A DNA stretch of 64,000 bases from an uncultured Flavobacteriales bacterium (GCA_946479285.1 CAMLFH010000010.1:62001-126000); one strand, 5' to 3'. Positions 1 through 8,879 are shown, counted from the stretch's first letter. Notes: generated by a model not told the origin, from the letters alone. Translations and numbers: made by a program.

Positions 1-1158
1 GATCTCAATAATTTCAACACCATTCTTTACAATCCGATCGAAATGGACCTTTCTGCAGGCACTATGTGGGATTATGACATGTTGGAAAACATTACCGAAG
101 TGCCCGGATCCGGCTATTTTATTTCCGGATCCTGCAACGCACCTTCCTCAGGAGAACAAAACCTACTCATCCTTGGAACAGATTACGCAGGAAATGTCAC
201 CTTTTCCTCCATTGTCGACAATACCAATTCCCGCTTTGCAGGTTCCTCGGTCATGTACAATGCGCCATTGAATGTGGTTTATTTATTGGCAAACAACAGC
301 GTCATTCATCAATTCCAGGTAGCAAAATGTGATCCGTTAACAGGAGCATTCCTAACACCGTGGTTCCGTCACCAGTTGGCCGGTTACCCAATAGGAAGCG
401 GTGTTGATCAAAATGGTTTCCGATTAGTACAGTCACTCAATAATGAAATTGTAATTGGCGGATACTTAAGTTCTCCTTCCGGGGCATTGCCCCAGCAGCT
501 TACCCCTTTTCAAATTACGATGAGGGATAACCTGGTTTTCCTGGCCGCGAAGATTTATCAATCAGGGAACAACTCCCCTTTGTCACCAAGTTATTTTGAA
601 GAAAACGGGAATTCTGTTTTTATCAACACCCCGGATATGATTGCTTACAATCCTTCTATCAAACGTACTTACCTGGTGAATCAAAATACCGTGAACGGAG
701 GGTTTGATCTGCATGTTTCTTCCCTTCTGAAACCTTCCAAGTGTGAAAAACAGGTCGGAGCTACTACCTTTACTACCGCACCATTCATCGTAGGAAGCCC
801 GTTCTTCAACCCGCTTCCAATGTACACAGCAGGTTACCCGTCTAATCCAATTCCTCGTCCGAAGATGGAACAGGTACTTTGTCAAAGTGTTGCTCCAACA
901 CTGATAGCGAATAATCCGGAGATCACATTGGCCCCAAATCCGGCGAATGACAGGATAAACGTTACACTGGATGAAGAAACCATTCAACATGTATTTATTT
1001 ACGATCTGAAGGGGAACCTGGTTATTTCGCAAAAAGCCGCTGAAAGAACTTCCGATGCAATGACTCTTGAAATAAGCAAACTGGATCAGGGTGCTTATTT
1101 AATGGAAGTTACCACGAAAGAAGGTGTTGTTTACCGCCAACGATTCGTGAAGCAATAA
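1..1158 (+). CDS. T9SS type A cargo protein, C-terminal part (5' end outside window)
   Basis: The frame is open from base 1, so the first ATG at 43 is probably internal and the gene begins upstream of the window. The visible part has beta-rich, surface-protein-like sequence without a recognisable catalytic motif; it resembles the N-terminal half of the large protein at 26774-29320. The last ~80 residues form a type A T9SS sorting domain: ITLAPNPANDRINV, then FIYDLKGNLV, then a final basic strand ending RQRFVKQ. Proteins of this class are exported by Sec, moved across the outer membrane by the type IX system and attached to the surface or released. A strong terminator follows directly. The sorting domain is clear; the function of the rest is unknown. 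Confidence 0.85.
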   Translation, partial: DLNNFNTILYNPIEMDLSAGTMWDYDMLENITEVPGSGYFISGSCNAPSSGEQNLLILGTDYAGNVTFSSIVDNTNSRFAGSSVMYNAPLNVVYLLANNSVIHQFQVAKCDPLTGAFLTPWFRHQLAGYPIGSGVDQNGFRLVQSLNNEIVIGGYLSSPSGALPQQLTPFQITMRDNLVFLAAKIYQSGNNSPLSPSYFEENGNSVFINTPDMIAYNPSIKRTYLVNQNTVNGGFDLHVSSLLKPSKCEKQVGATTFTTAPFIVGSPFFNPLPMYTAGYPSNPIPRPKMEQVLCQSVAPTLIANNPEITLAPNPANDRINVTLDEETIQHVFIYDLKGNLVISQKAAERTSDAMTLEISKLDQGAYLMEVTTKEGVVYRQRFVKQ

Positions 1159-1172
1159 GTCAATTTATTTAC

Positions 1173-1208
1173 AGCAGGCGTGCGATTAATTGTACGCCTG
1201 CTTTTTTA
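1173..1208 (+). terminator. Rho-independent terminator
   Basis: A perfect 9-bp stem (AGCAGGCGT at 1173-1181, ACGCCTGCT at 1194-1202) with a 12-base loop is followed by a T-rich run. It ends the T9SS cargo gene 15 bases downstream of its stop. Confidence 0.9.
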
Positions 1209-1397
1209 TTTGAAGATAACTTGATCATCACCATCTCTAATATATTGCCAATTTCAACAACAAACTTAAGAGCTGGTATCGAAACATTACCCTAATAGAA
1301 TAGCTCATCTTTAAGAGTCGTTTCCACTTTCCCGGAAGCGACTTTTTTAATTTCCGGATAATTGAACGAAAGAAAACGGATGTTGGAATAAGAGGAA

Positions 1398-2540
1398 TTA
1401 CCAGCCTTTCTCCCACTTCTGAGCAATCCGCAGTGCTGTTTCCAGCATAAAAATAGACCATCTTTCGGTTTGCCAGTTTGAATTAGCAAGCGAAGATGTG
1501 CGAAGCAGGTGAAATGCCTCTTCGGTGTTTTTCGAACGTTCCAGGATAGAAGACAACTCCAGTTGCTGTTCATGCAATTTTAAAGATTCCGGAACTGGTT
1601 CTTTGAGTGGAAGTAATTGGTTCAGGAGAAAATCGTTCTTCGAAAACCGTTTATCATGCATGTTGAAATCATTCACAATCGTCTGCATCCTTTCGTAATC
1701 CTGCTGAAAGAGTAGTTGACTTTCAGCTGTGTGAAGTGCAACTCCCAATTGTTCCAGCACCACAAATTTCAGGTTAGGACACACTGGCAAAGTTTGTTTC
1801 AGCAGCTCAAACACTTCTTCGGGAACGGCATCGTCGTGGGTATCTCTGCGAATCGTTCGGTTGGGCTTAAGAGCTGATGCATCCCAGCTTCCGCCTGAAA
1901 TATGGATTTCACGCACCCTATCAAGCGGATAGGCACGTATCATTGTTTCAAAATCAAGTGAGAAATTTTGAAGCTGACAATATAAATTATGAAGGTCGAG
2001 AATGATGAACCCATTAACGGGTTCGACCAGTTTTTCTAGGAACTCTCCGTGTTGCTTTACTTCTTCCAGGGAATAGGAAAACGCCAGGTTCTCAAGTCCA
2101 ACCGGACAAGCACACGCTTCCTGGATGCGCTGCAAACGGTCTTTTCCAAGCGCAAGTGTTTCGGCAGTGTAAGGAACAGAGATTGGTGCACCTTTGTGAA
2201 AGTCATCCCCGGTCATGAAGCCGAAATGCTCCGTAACATGGTCAAATTTAAAGTTGGTCGAAACTTTTCGCAGATGATCAAGCCAGCTTTGTTGTTCGGT
2301 GGTCCATTTTCCGGAAAACAAGGAGAAATAAACACCATGTCCAATGAGCCTGCCCTCGTTTCCAAAAGCGCGAAGTAGTTCTACAAACCAATCAGGAATA
2401 TCACGGACTTTGTACAGCGTATCGAAAGACCATTCGATGGCTTCTATTTTTTCCGCTGCAAACAAAGGAAGTGTTGCCTGAAGCAGCTGATCATCCAGGT
2501 TACAGGATACTGAAGAATAGATTTTTGAATTTTGGATCAT
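1398..2540 (-). CDS. DUF692/MNIO-type multinuclear iron oxidase, RiPP maturase
   Basis: Likely a TIM-barrel multinuclear non-haem iron oxidase (DUF692 family, relatives MbnB, TglH, ChrH) that modifies cysteines of a ribosomal peptide. I chose the ATG at 2540 (380 residues) because it overlaps the stop of the upstream peptide gene as ATGA; a longer reading from 2561 would run through that peptide gene. Numbered from this start, metal-ligand-type motifs are HGVYFSL (H68), HVTEHFGF (H101, E104, H105), LEN (E150), DLHN (D182, H184), EIH (H213) and DTHDD (D233, H235). The barrel ends near residue 290; about 90 further residues, helical in appearance, form an extension unusual for a ~280-residue family. 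That extension could replace the separate partner protein used by related enzymes, which is not seen nearby. Family assignment is strong, substrate is inferred from context. Confidence 0.88.
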   Translation of the reverse strand: MIQNSKIYSSVSCNLDDQLLQATLPLFAAEKIEAIEWSFDTLYKVRDIPDWFVELLRAFGNEGRLIGHGVYFSLFSGKWTTEQQSWLDHLRKVSTNFKFDHVTEHFGFMTGDDFHKGAPISVPYTAETLALGKDRLQRIQEACACPVGLENLAFSYSLEEVKQHGEFLEKLVEPVNGFIILDLHNLYCQLQNFSLDFETMIRAYPLDRVREIHISGGSWDASALKPNRTIRRDTHDDAVPEEVFELLKQTLPVCPNLKFVVLEQLGVALHTAESQLLFQQDYERMQTIVNDFNMHDKRFSKNDFLLNQLLPLKEPVPESLKLHEQQLELSSILERSKNTEEAFHLLRTSSLANSNWQTERWSIFMLETALRIAQKWEKGW

Positions 2541-2716
2541 CCCATTCCGCAAGCCGGGCATGGTTCGTGATTTATTTGACTCGAATCGTCTGATACTGCG
2601 CGTTCTGTGTTATTTTTTTTGATATCCTGCTTTTCGCAAGAAGTAGTTGAAGCTGCAACTGCTGTTACAGAAACGCCCAGTGTAATTGCTTGTAATAAAG
2701 ATGAAGATAGTTTCAT
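2537..2716 (-). CDS. Putative RiPP precursor peptide (59 aa, C-terminal CPACGMG)
   Basis: A 59-residue frame starts MKLSSSLLQAITLG, has a hydrophobic, signal-like N-terminus up to a Cys at residue 27, then a polar charged linker (EKQDIKKNNTERAVSDDS) and ends HEPCPACGMG. Its TGA overlaps the ATG of the DUF692 gene, so the two are translationally coupled. Precursors of DUF692 enzymes typically have a leader or signal sequence and a short Cys-rich core; here the two C-terminal cysteines (residues 53 and 56, CPAC) are the natural candidates for modification. The Cys at 27 might instead serve as a lipid or cleavage site, though the preceding STTS is a poor lipobox. The frame is too short for ordinary ORF calling. 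Precursor role is inferred from position and composition. Confidence 0.8.
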   Translation of the reverse strand: MKLSSSLLQAITLGVSVTAVAASTTSCEKQDIKKNNTERAVSDDSSQINHEPCPACGMG

Positions 2717-2760
2717 GGTTTCCTTTTTTTACAAAAGGTAAAACATAAACCCAGAACCCG

Positions 2761-2768
2761 CAAATTTA
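2761..2768 (-). promoter_or_regulatory. Possible -7 box (TAAATTTG) of the precursor/MNIO operon
   Basis: Read on the minus strand, TAAATTTG matches the Bacteroidota -7 consensus TAnnTTTG, 44 bases ahead of the precursor ATG. No clear TTG -33 box is found at the expected distance, so this is tentative. Confidence 0.4.
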
Positions 2769-2880
2769 TTATTTGAAGTGTAGCGATATTTGAGTAACAC
2801 GTTTCCATACTGATTAAACTACTAATGGAAAATCACTTAGCTTTCAAGCCAAAAACTATCCTATTCGACCTGCCTGCCTC

Positions 2881-3744
2881 CTACTCGGCCCAAACAAAGG
2901 CACAGCGAAAGCCTATTCCGGGATGTGCTTTTGTTGTTTCAAATCCGGAATAGTTTTCAGGATCAGTGGTATAACCCAGCCAATTCTGACCGAAAACTTC
3001 CTGCCCGCCTATAACCCATTCGCTTACATTTGTTTCGAAATGAAAGATCCAGTCCCGATTTTTGCGGCGGCGATCCGTAATAACAGGTGCCGGATATTTT
3101 TTAGTATCCCCGATTTTTGCTAATTCCTCCAGGTTCTTTTGCGATTTTTTTGAACGAACTTCTTCCATATACCTTATTGCTGCATCAATCTCTGATTCTG
3201 ACGGCAAATGATAATTTGGAAAAATAGTGATTTCCGGATTTCGGGTAATTCCCGGAATTGTTCCCAGTTTGTATTTTTCAATGGTGATGATTGAATCTCC
3301 CATTCTGTTGATAACGTCATCCCAGTTGATTTCACCTTTCCGGATGAGATAAAATGTGAAGACCATATTACTTCTCCATTGACAGTATTTCGAAGCTTGC
3401 TCGTAACTAATGCAAACAACCGGGTAATCCCGAAAAGCCTTATGCGAACCATAGAAATCATAATCCATTAAATAATTCTTTCCAAGTTGAAGCCAAAGTG
3501 ATGTATCGGGAATAGCAGCTTTATATTCTTCACTTTCTTTCCCGTAGGTCCGTCCGAGCCAATATTGGTATTCATCCCAATGAAAATTTGTCACCTCGCT
3601 TTGATCTATTCCCGATTTAAGGTCCAGGAAAATAATTCCGGGAACTCTATAGCCGTCGCACCAGGATTTCTCCTTTTTTGACTCAGTACTGCATAAAAGT
3701 CCGGTCAAAATTCCGAGGCACAGGATTAAAGGTATGATTCGCAT
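2881..3744 (-). CDS. Formylglycine-generating-enzyme-like (SUMF1 fold) lipoprotein
   Basis: The product has FGE/SUMF1-type hallmarks spread over its length: YPVVCISYEQASKYCQW in the middle, LPSESEIDAA, NVSEWV and the closing GIGFRCAFV. Such domains occur in formylglycine-generating enzymes and, in Bacteroidota, in GldK-type structural lipoproteins and many uncharacterised surface lipoproteins. The start chosen at 3744 gives MRIIPLILCLGILTGLLC, a lipoprotein signal with lipobox TGLLC; an in-frame ATG at 3765 adds seven residues before it. At 287 residues it is about one domain long. It lies 164 bases upstream of the RiPP precursor on the same strand, but nothing shows they are co-transcribed. 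I see no proof of enzymatic activity; a structural or binding role is equally likely. Confidence 0.75.
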   Translation of the reverse strand: MRIIPLILCLGILTGLLCSTESKKEKSWCDGYRVPGIIFLDLKSGIDQSEVTNFHWDEYQYWLGRTYGKESEEYKAAIPDTSLWLQLGKNYLMDYDFYGSHKAFRDYPVVCISYEQASKYCQWRSNMVFTFYLIRKGEINWDDVINRMGDSIITIEKYKLGTIPGITRNPEITIFPNYHLPSESEIDAAIRYMEEVRSKKSQKNLEELAKIGDTKKYPAPVITDRRRKNRDWIFHFETNVSEWVIGGQEVFGQNWLGYTTDPENYSGFETTKAHPGIGFRCAFVWAE

Positions 3745-3863
3745 GATTGCTATAAGTGAAATCATTTCTATTGGTTACTAAGATAAATCTTTTTATTCGT
3801 CGCACTATCAATATAAAAATAATCAAATAATGATTAATTATTAATCAATTAGTTCTTTTTTAG

Positions 3864-3871
3864 TATTTTTG
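3864..3871 (+). promoter_or_regulatory. -7 promoter box TATTTTTG, four bases before the start codon
   Basis: TATTTTTG fits TAnnTTTG exactly and is separated from the ATG at 3876 by only CTCT. With a usual distance to the transcription start this would give a leaderless or nearly leaderless mRNA. The upstream region is very AT-rich and lacks a clear TTG. Confidence 0.45.
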
Positions 3872-3875
3872 CTCT

Positions 3876-5135
3876 ATGGAAGAGCGAATTCGAGAAAAGC
3901 TAAATATCCTGGCAGATTCTGCCAAATACGACGTTTCGTGCTCATCCAGCGGCAGCGACCGGAAAAATGAGAATAAAGGACTCGGAGATGCATCTGCTTC
4001 GGGGATTTGTCATACTTACACGGAAGACGGACGCTGTGTTTCCCTGTTGAAAATCCTTTTGACCAATCACTGCATTTTCGATTGTGCATATTGTGTTTCC
4101 CGCAAGAGCAATGATGTGAAACGTGCTGCTTTCACGGTGCAGGAAGTGGTTGACCTCACGATTGGATTTTACCGCCGGAATTATATCGAAGGCCTGTTTT
4201 TGAGTTCCGGGATTTTCAAAGACGCAGATACTACAATGGAACGATTGGTCCGCGTGGCGAAAAAATTACGTACCGAACACCGCTTCAACGGTTATATCCA
4301 TTTAAAGACCATTCCGGGTGCAAGCGACGAGTTGATGCATGAAGCCGGATTGTATGCAGATCGTTTAAGTGTGAATATTGAACTGCCTACCGAGCGCGGA
4401 CTGAAATTGCTGGCTCCTGACAAGACTTTTGAAACTATGGAAAAGCCAATGGATTTCATTTCGAATACAATCACTGCATTGGCTGATACACGCAAACACA
4501 TGCTGAGTACTCCAAAATTTGTTCCTGCCGGACAAAGTACGCAAGTCATTATTGGTGCCACTGACGAATCCGATTTGGAGATCATTCATACTGCGGATCG
4601 TTTTTACCGCGGATTTAATTTGAAACGTGTTTACTATTCGGGTTACGTTCCGGTATTGGCCGACGAGCGGCTTCCATCGCTTTCCGTCCAGGTTCCTTTG
4701 CTTCGCGAAAATCGGTTGTATCAAGCCGACTGGCTGATGCGTTTCTATGGTTTCGGGGCAAATGAAATTTTGGATCCGAATTCCCCTTTTCTGGATTTGG
4801 ACGTTGATCCGAAATTTAGCTGGGCCCTGCGCAATCTGCATTTATTTCCGCTGGATGTCAATACCGCCGACCTGGAAATGATTCTCCGTGTTCCCGGAAT
4901 TGGAGTGCGTTCCGCTCAAAAGATAGTTGCGGCAAGAAAGTTCAGCCGGTTGGGATGGGAAACTCTGCGGAAACTGGGTATTTCCCTCAACAGAGCCCGT
5001 TACTTCATTGTTTGTAAAGATCCTGCGCTGGAAACAAAAGAATATGCCCCGGAAACATTACGTCATTTGGTGCTTTCAAACGGGAAATCCAAGTTCAACG
5101 ATTTGTGGGGAACACAAACATCCCTTTTCGGATGA
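3876..5135 (+). CDS. Radical SAM protein, putative DNA modification/repair (TIGR03916-like)
   Basis: The radical SAM cluster motif is C66-x3-C70-x2-C73 (NHCIFDCAYC), which binds the 4Fe-4S cluster and SAM. Near the C-terminus DLEMILRVPGIGVRSAQKI is a helix-hairpin-helix DNA-binding motif. This combination is that of the 'putative DNA modification/repair radical SAM' family, which is nearly always next to a DUF4130-type protein, as it is here (ATGA overlap at 5132-5135). The length of 419 residues is normal for the family. The reaction is unknown; association with uracil-DNA-glycosylase-like domains in other bacteria suggests DNA metabolism. Family assignment is firm, function inferred. Confidence 0.9.
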   Translation: MEERIREKLNILADSAKYDVSCSSSGSDRKNENKGLGDASASGICHTYTEDGRCVSLLKILLTNHCIFDCAYCVSRKSNDVKRAAFTVQEVVDLTIGFYRRNYIEGLFLSSGIFKDADTTMERLVRVAKKLRTEHRFNGYIHLKTIPGASDELMHEAGLYADRLSVNIELPTERGLKLLAPDKTFETMEKPMDFISNTITALADTRKHMLSTPKFVPAGQSTQVIIGATDESDLEIIHTADRFYRGFNLKRVYYSGYVPVLADERLPSLSVQVPLLRENRLYQADWLMRFYGFGANEILDPNSPFLDLDVDPKFSWALRNLHLFPLDVNTADLEMILRVPGIGVRSAQKIVAARKFSRLGWETLRKLGISLNRARYFIVCKDPALETKEYAPETLRHLVLSNGKSKFNDLWGTQTSLFG

Positions 5136-5899
5136 CCTGGCTGCTTTACGACGGTAGTTTTGAAGGATTGCTTACTGCCATTTTTGAAACATACGAATAC
5201 AAATGGGTCGACGTTCACATTCGCAAAGAAGGATCGGAAGTAGCACAGCTCTTTGCCGAAATCCGCACAGTTTGTACTGATGAATCGAAAGCCAAACGCG
5301 TCTGGGATAAATTGGTCCAACTGCTCGATTCAAAAGGTATGCGCACCTTATGGACTGCCTGGCTCAGCGAGCTCGAAACTATCGAAGACACGATTTTGGG
5401 AGTTCTCCGATATGCTATCGGGATGAAGCAGGATGTTTTGAAGGATTATGGAAACCTGCACGTCATCCAGCTTCAGCAAACCGTGAAATCAGTTGGTCGG
5501 GAAAAACACCGCATGGAAGCTTTTGTGCGTTTTCAGCTGACAAAGGACAACATTTATTTCTCTGTCATTGAACCTGATTTCAACGTGCTTCCATTGATCC
5601 TCACTCATTTTAAGAATCGGTATGCCGATCAGCGCTGGTTTATTTTTGATTCCCGCAGGAATTATGGAATTTACTACGATTTGGAAGAAGCAGCATTCGT
5701 TGATTTTGTTCCAAATTCACTGCTTTCACCAAACGGAGTTTCTTCGGATGCTTTCGGTGATGGTGAAGATCTTTTCCAAAAACTGTGGGGCGATTATTTC
5801 AAAAGCACCAATATTGCAGGGCGGAAAAACACCAAGTTGCACGTGCAGCATGTTCCTAAGCGGTATTGGAAGTATTTGGTGGAAAAGCAACCGCAATAA
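5132..5899 (+). CDS. DUF4130/TIGR03915-type DNA metabolism protein
   Basis: I place the start at the ATG in GGATGACC at 5132, which overlaps the stop of the radical SAM gene and gives 255 residues beginning MTWLLYDGSFEGLLTAIFE, the expected N-terminus of this family; an earlier in-frame ATG at 5105 would bury nine residues in the upstream gene. Conserved-looking segments are DTILGVLRYAIG, MEAFVRFQ and WFIFDSRRNYGIYYD. In some bacteria this protein is fused to a uracil-DNA-glycosylase-like domain; here the protein ends without one, after RYWKYLVEK. It forms a two-gene operon with the radical SAM protein. Confidence 0.88.
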   Translation: MTWLLYDGSFEGLLTAIFETYEYKWVDVHIRKEGSEVAQLFAEIRTVCTDESKAKRVWDKLVQLLDSKGMRTLWTAWLSELETIEDTILGVLRYAIGMKQDVLKDYGNLHVIQLQQTVKSVGREKHRMEAFVRFQLTKDNIYFSVIEPDFNVLPLILTHFKNRYADQRWFIFDSRRNYGIYYDLEEAAFVDFVPNSLLSPNGVSSDAFGDGEDLFQKLWGDYFKSTNIAGRKNTKLHVQHVPKRYWKYLVEKQPQ

Positions 5900-6011
5900 G
5901 GCTCTCTAAAACAGCTTCAATCAACAATTTATCCACTTCACTCAACGCTTTTAGTAGTAATTACGTTATCTATTCAGATAACATCTATATTCATCAGATT
6001 ACTACAACCCA

Positions 6012-8081
6012 ATGAGCGCATTACGAAGTTTTTTCTTTTCTTTATTATGCTTACTCCCTTTAAAAGGGTTCACTTCCCCTGTATTATTGATCAATGAAGT
6101 TTCTCAAGGAACCCAGGACTCACAGGAATATGTTGAGTTTATCATCCTTGGTTTTCCGGGCTGTGGCACAAACGCAACAAGTATGAATCTCCAGGGCCTT
6201 AGCATGGACGACGATAATGGTGATTTTTCAGCTCCTTCAGGAATAGGGAACAATATTACCACTGGGTCTATCCGGTTTTCCTACAATACATTCTGGTCTG
6301 GTATTCCTGTCGGGACACTTATTGTCATTTACAACGAAGCAAATAGAAACCCTTTAATTCCACCAGACGACATCAGCATAACCGATGGTAACGGAAGACT
6401 TGTACTTCCTGCCAATTCGCCCTTATTGGATGGTTCCGCAGTCAGTCCTTCAGTAGGTAACCCCGCAGCAATAGGTCCTTGGGTGGCGGGTGGCGGACTT
6501 TGGTCTTACATCAGCATGGAAAATGCCGGAGACAGTTTCCGGGTTCATCATTCATCAGCTATCCCGCAGGTTTGGTTTCATGCAGTATCCTGGGGAACGA
6601 ATTCCTGGAACAATGTCGCAACAAGCGATTATTATTATCCGGGATCAGCTGCCGGGATGGTTTTTTCTGCGGGAGCTTCACCTGGTTATCTCGGTGGATG
6701 GTCTGCCCTTCCTGCTGCAACGAATCAAACTCCGGGATTCCCCAATAATGCCGCGAATGCGCAGTTAATCACTTCTTTAACAACTATTGGCCCGCCTATT
6801 TCCGTTGCATTAACAGGTCAGCAAGAAACGTGCTTTAATGCATGCGATGCTGTCGTGATGTCACAGGTTAGCGGAGGCGTACCTCCATATATTTACACCT
6901 GGAATGTTCCGACTACAAGTATTAATATACTCACGAACAAATGTGCCGGAAATTACACACTTCTTATAACAGACGCAAACGGTTGCACAGGTACTGCTCA
7001 AATTACTATAGAAGCCACCGAAGAACTCCAGGTTTCTGCAACTCATACGGACGAAACCTGCACGGGCGAATGCGACGGAACCGCAACTTTGGCTGTAACC
7101 GGCGGAACCGGTAACATCACTGTCAATTGGTTCTCGGGAGGTTCCGGCTTAACGAGTTCTGACCTCTGTCCTCAAACATATGGCGCTACCGTTGAAGACC
7201 AAAACGGATGTGCAGCAGATGTTTATGTAACCATTCTTCCTGCTCCTGCAATGAACAGCTCTGTTTTTTCCGCCGCCGGCCCATACATTGAAAATTCTCC
7301 GCCTGTTCAACTTCAAAACAGCATATCGGGAGGGATTTATACAACCGGTGATTGTTCAAACTGCCTGACCCCGGATGGAACATTTGATCCTTCTTCAGCA
7401 GGAATCGGAGTTTTTGAAATCTGTTATACCATTACGAATGGTCCGTGTTCATCCACCCAATGCCAATCAATCAGTGTAAATCCCTGCACTCCTTTAGAAA
7501 CAAACGAATCTGTATATATCTGTGAAGGAGATTCCATACTCCTTTTTGGAAACTGGCAATCGCAACAGGATCTCTACTCGCAAACATTCCAGGGAATCAA
7601 CTGCGACAGTACACATAAAATAAGCCTGCTTCACTATAACGTCCCGGACACCTATTTATTCTTAGATCTTTGCGAAGAAGATTCCCTTTTTGTATTTGGG
7701 AACTGGATCGATTCATCCGGAGTTTTCAGCCAGGAAATCGAATCCTCCGAAGGATGTTACTATACTAAATACATTACCGTTACGGAAGTATTTTGTCCCG
7801 ATGAGGCCCTTATTTATATTCCCAATACCTTTACTCCTAATGGCGATCAGATAAACGATGTTTTTCACATCGAACTTTTGGGAGCTATTATCGAAGAAGG
7901 AGCTATTTTTAACCGTTGGGGAGAACAAATCGCACATTTTGACACGGACAATCTTCTATGGAACGGAAATACTGTTGACGCACAACCTTGCCCCGACGGG
8001 ATTTACACCTATCAGATCCGTTATTCAACAATCGACGGACTTATTGAGCAATCTACAGGACATGTAACCCTGCTTCGCTAA
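6012..8081 (+). CDS. T9SS type B (CHU_C) surface protein with SprB-like repeats
   Basis: The 689-residue product has a Sec signal (hydrophobic first 20 residues), an N-terminal lamin-tail-like segment (LINEVSQG, EYVEFIILG), then from about residue 255 to 410 two Cys-containing SprB-like repeats (ETCFNACDAVV, DETCTGECDGTATL), a Cys-rich middle and a C-terminal gliding-associated/type B sorting domain (YIPNTFTPNGDQINDVF, IFNRWGEQI, CPDGIYTYQI). Type B cargo is exported by T9SS and usually depends on a PorP/SprF partner, such as the one encoded at 30887. Role likely adhesion or a surface layer component; there is no catalytic motif. Confidence 0.9.
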   Translation: MSALRSFFFSLLCLLPLKGFTSPVLLINEVSQGTQDSQEYVEFIILGFPGCGTNATSMNLQGLSMDDDNGDFSAPSGIGNNITTGSIRFSYNTFWSGIPVGTLIVIYNEANRNPLIPPDDISITDGNGRLVLPANSPLLDGSAVSPSVGNPAAIGPWVAGGGLWSYISMENAGDSFRVHHSSAIPQVWFHAVSWGTNSWNNVATSDYYYPGSAAGMVFSAGASPGYLGGWSALPAATNQTPGFPNNAANAQLITSLTTIGPPISVALTGQQETCFNACDAVVMSQVSGGVPPYIYTWNVPTTSINILTNKCAGNYTLLITDANGCTGTAQITIEATEELQVSATHTDETCTGECDGTATLAVTGGTGNITVNWFSGGSGLTSSDLCPQTYGATVEDQNGCAADVYVTILPAPAMNSSVFSAAGPYIENSPPVQLQNSISGGIYTTGDCSNCLTPDGTFDPSSAGIGVFEICYTITNGPCSSTQCQSISVNPCTPLETNESVYICEGDSILLFGNWQSQQDLYSQTFQGINCDSTHKISLLHYNVPDTYLFLDLCEEDSLFVFGNWIDSSGVFSQEIESSEGCYYTKYITVTEVFCPDEALIYIPNTFTPNGDQINDVFHIELLGAIIEEGAIFNRWGEQIAHFDTDNLLWNGNTVDAQPCPDGIYTYQIRYSTIDGLIEQSTGHVTLLR

Positions 8082-8138
8082 TAGGATCATTCGATTCACG
8101 AAAATAATTGCAGGTCCATTGGAAGGGAAAATCAGTTC

Positions 8139-8798
8139 CTATTTTGTAATTGTTACCTCTTTACGCCTGATATCACGCATGACTAAAATAACCAAAACGC
8201 TCTGTGCAGCTGCGAAAAAGCACCACACGGAAACCAAATATGCTTCGTAAAAAACTTCCGTGGTTACTAATGAAACAACGTTGACCACCGCAAGAACGAC
8301 TGCATTTTTCCAACTGGAAAAGAAGGGCGAAATGACTATCGCAGCCAGATACAAAGTACCGGTTACAGCAAGCATTATTTTGGACCAGCCAATTTTATAC
8401 GCAATGTGGCATCCATCAATTTGTGCACTCGCCTCCAGGAAAAAAAGGCGGTAACAAAGTATGACTGAGCATGCAATTCCGACAAACAAAAAATAACGAA
8501 TGATTTTCCGCTTTTTAAGTGATGGTTCTATAGAAAGAATCGAAAGCGGAATAAAGAACGGCCAAATAACCTGGGCAAATACGAGAAAGGCATATTTGGA
8601 CGGTTCGTGCCAACTGGCATAATCCGGGTTAGTTAAGGAAGTCCAGACAAATCCTTCACAAATCTGCTGAATGGCAAAGAGCAAGGGCATAGACGCAAAG
8701 ATAAGGTGGGCAGGTTTGCGTACCTGGCTGATGGAAACAATTCCGCCAACCGTTAAAACTGCTCCCGCTATAAAACTTGCATTTGCTGAAAAACACAT
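8139..8798 (-). CDS. DUF6629-like integral membrane protein
   Basis: This 219-residue protein starts MCFSANASFIAGAVLT, which is characteristic of a family of uncharacterised multi-pass membrane proteins (DUF6629 as I recall it). Six or seven hydrophobic stretches are visible, including one rich in Trp/Phe (YAFLVFAQVIWPFFIPL). There is no catalytic or transport motif, and the function is unknown. It stands alone between the T9SS gene and another small minus-strand membrane gene. Confidence 0.75.
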   Translation of the reverse strand: MCFSANASFIAGAVLTVGGIVSISQVRKPAHLIFASMPLLFAIQQICEGFVWTSLTNPDYASWHEPSKYAFLVFAQVIWPFFIPLSILSIEPSLKKRKIIRYFLFVGIACSVILCYRLFFLEASAQIDGCHIAYKIGWSKIMLAVTGTLYLAAIVISPFFSSWKNAVVLAVVNVVSLVTTEVFYEAYLVSVWCFFAAAQSVLVILVMRDIRRKEVTITK

Positions 8799-8879
8799 AC
8801 CTGGTCTGAAAATGGATTAAAGAAATATACTATTTATCAAAGCAAGGGAACAAATTCGTTCGCTATTTTTAACAGAATA

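Noticed and set aside
2049..2378. 109-aa plus-strand frame inside the MNIO gene
   Set aside because: Antisense to conserved motifs of DUF692, so it is a shadow.
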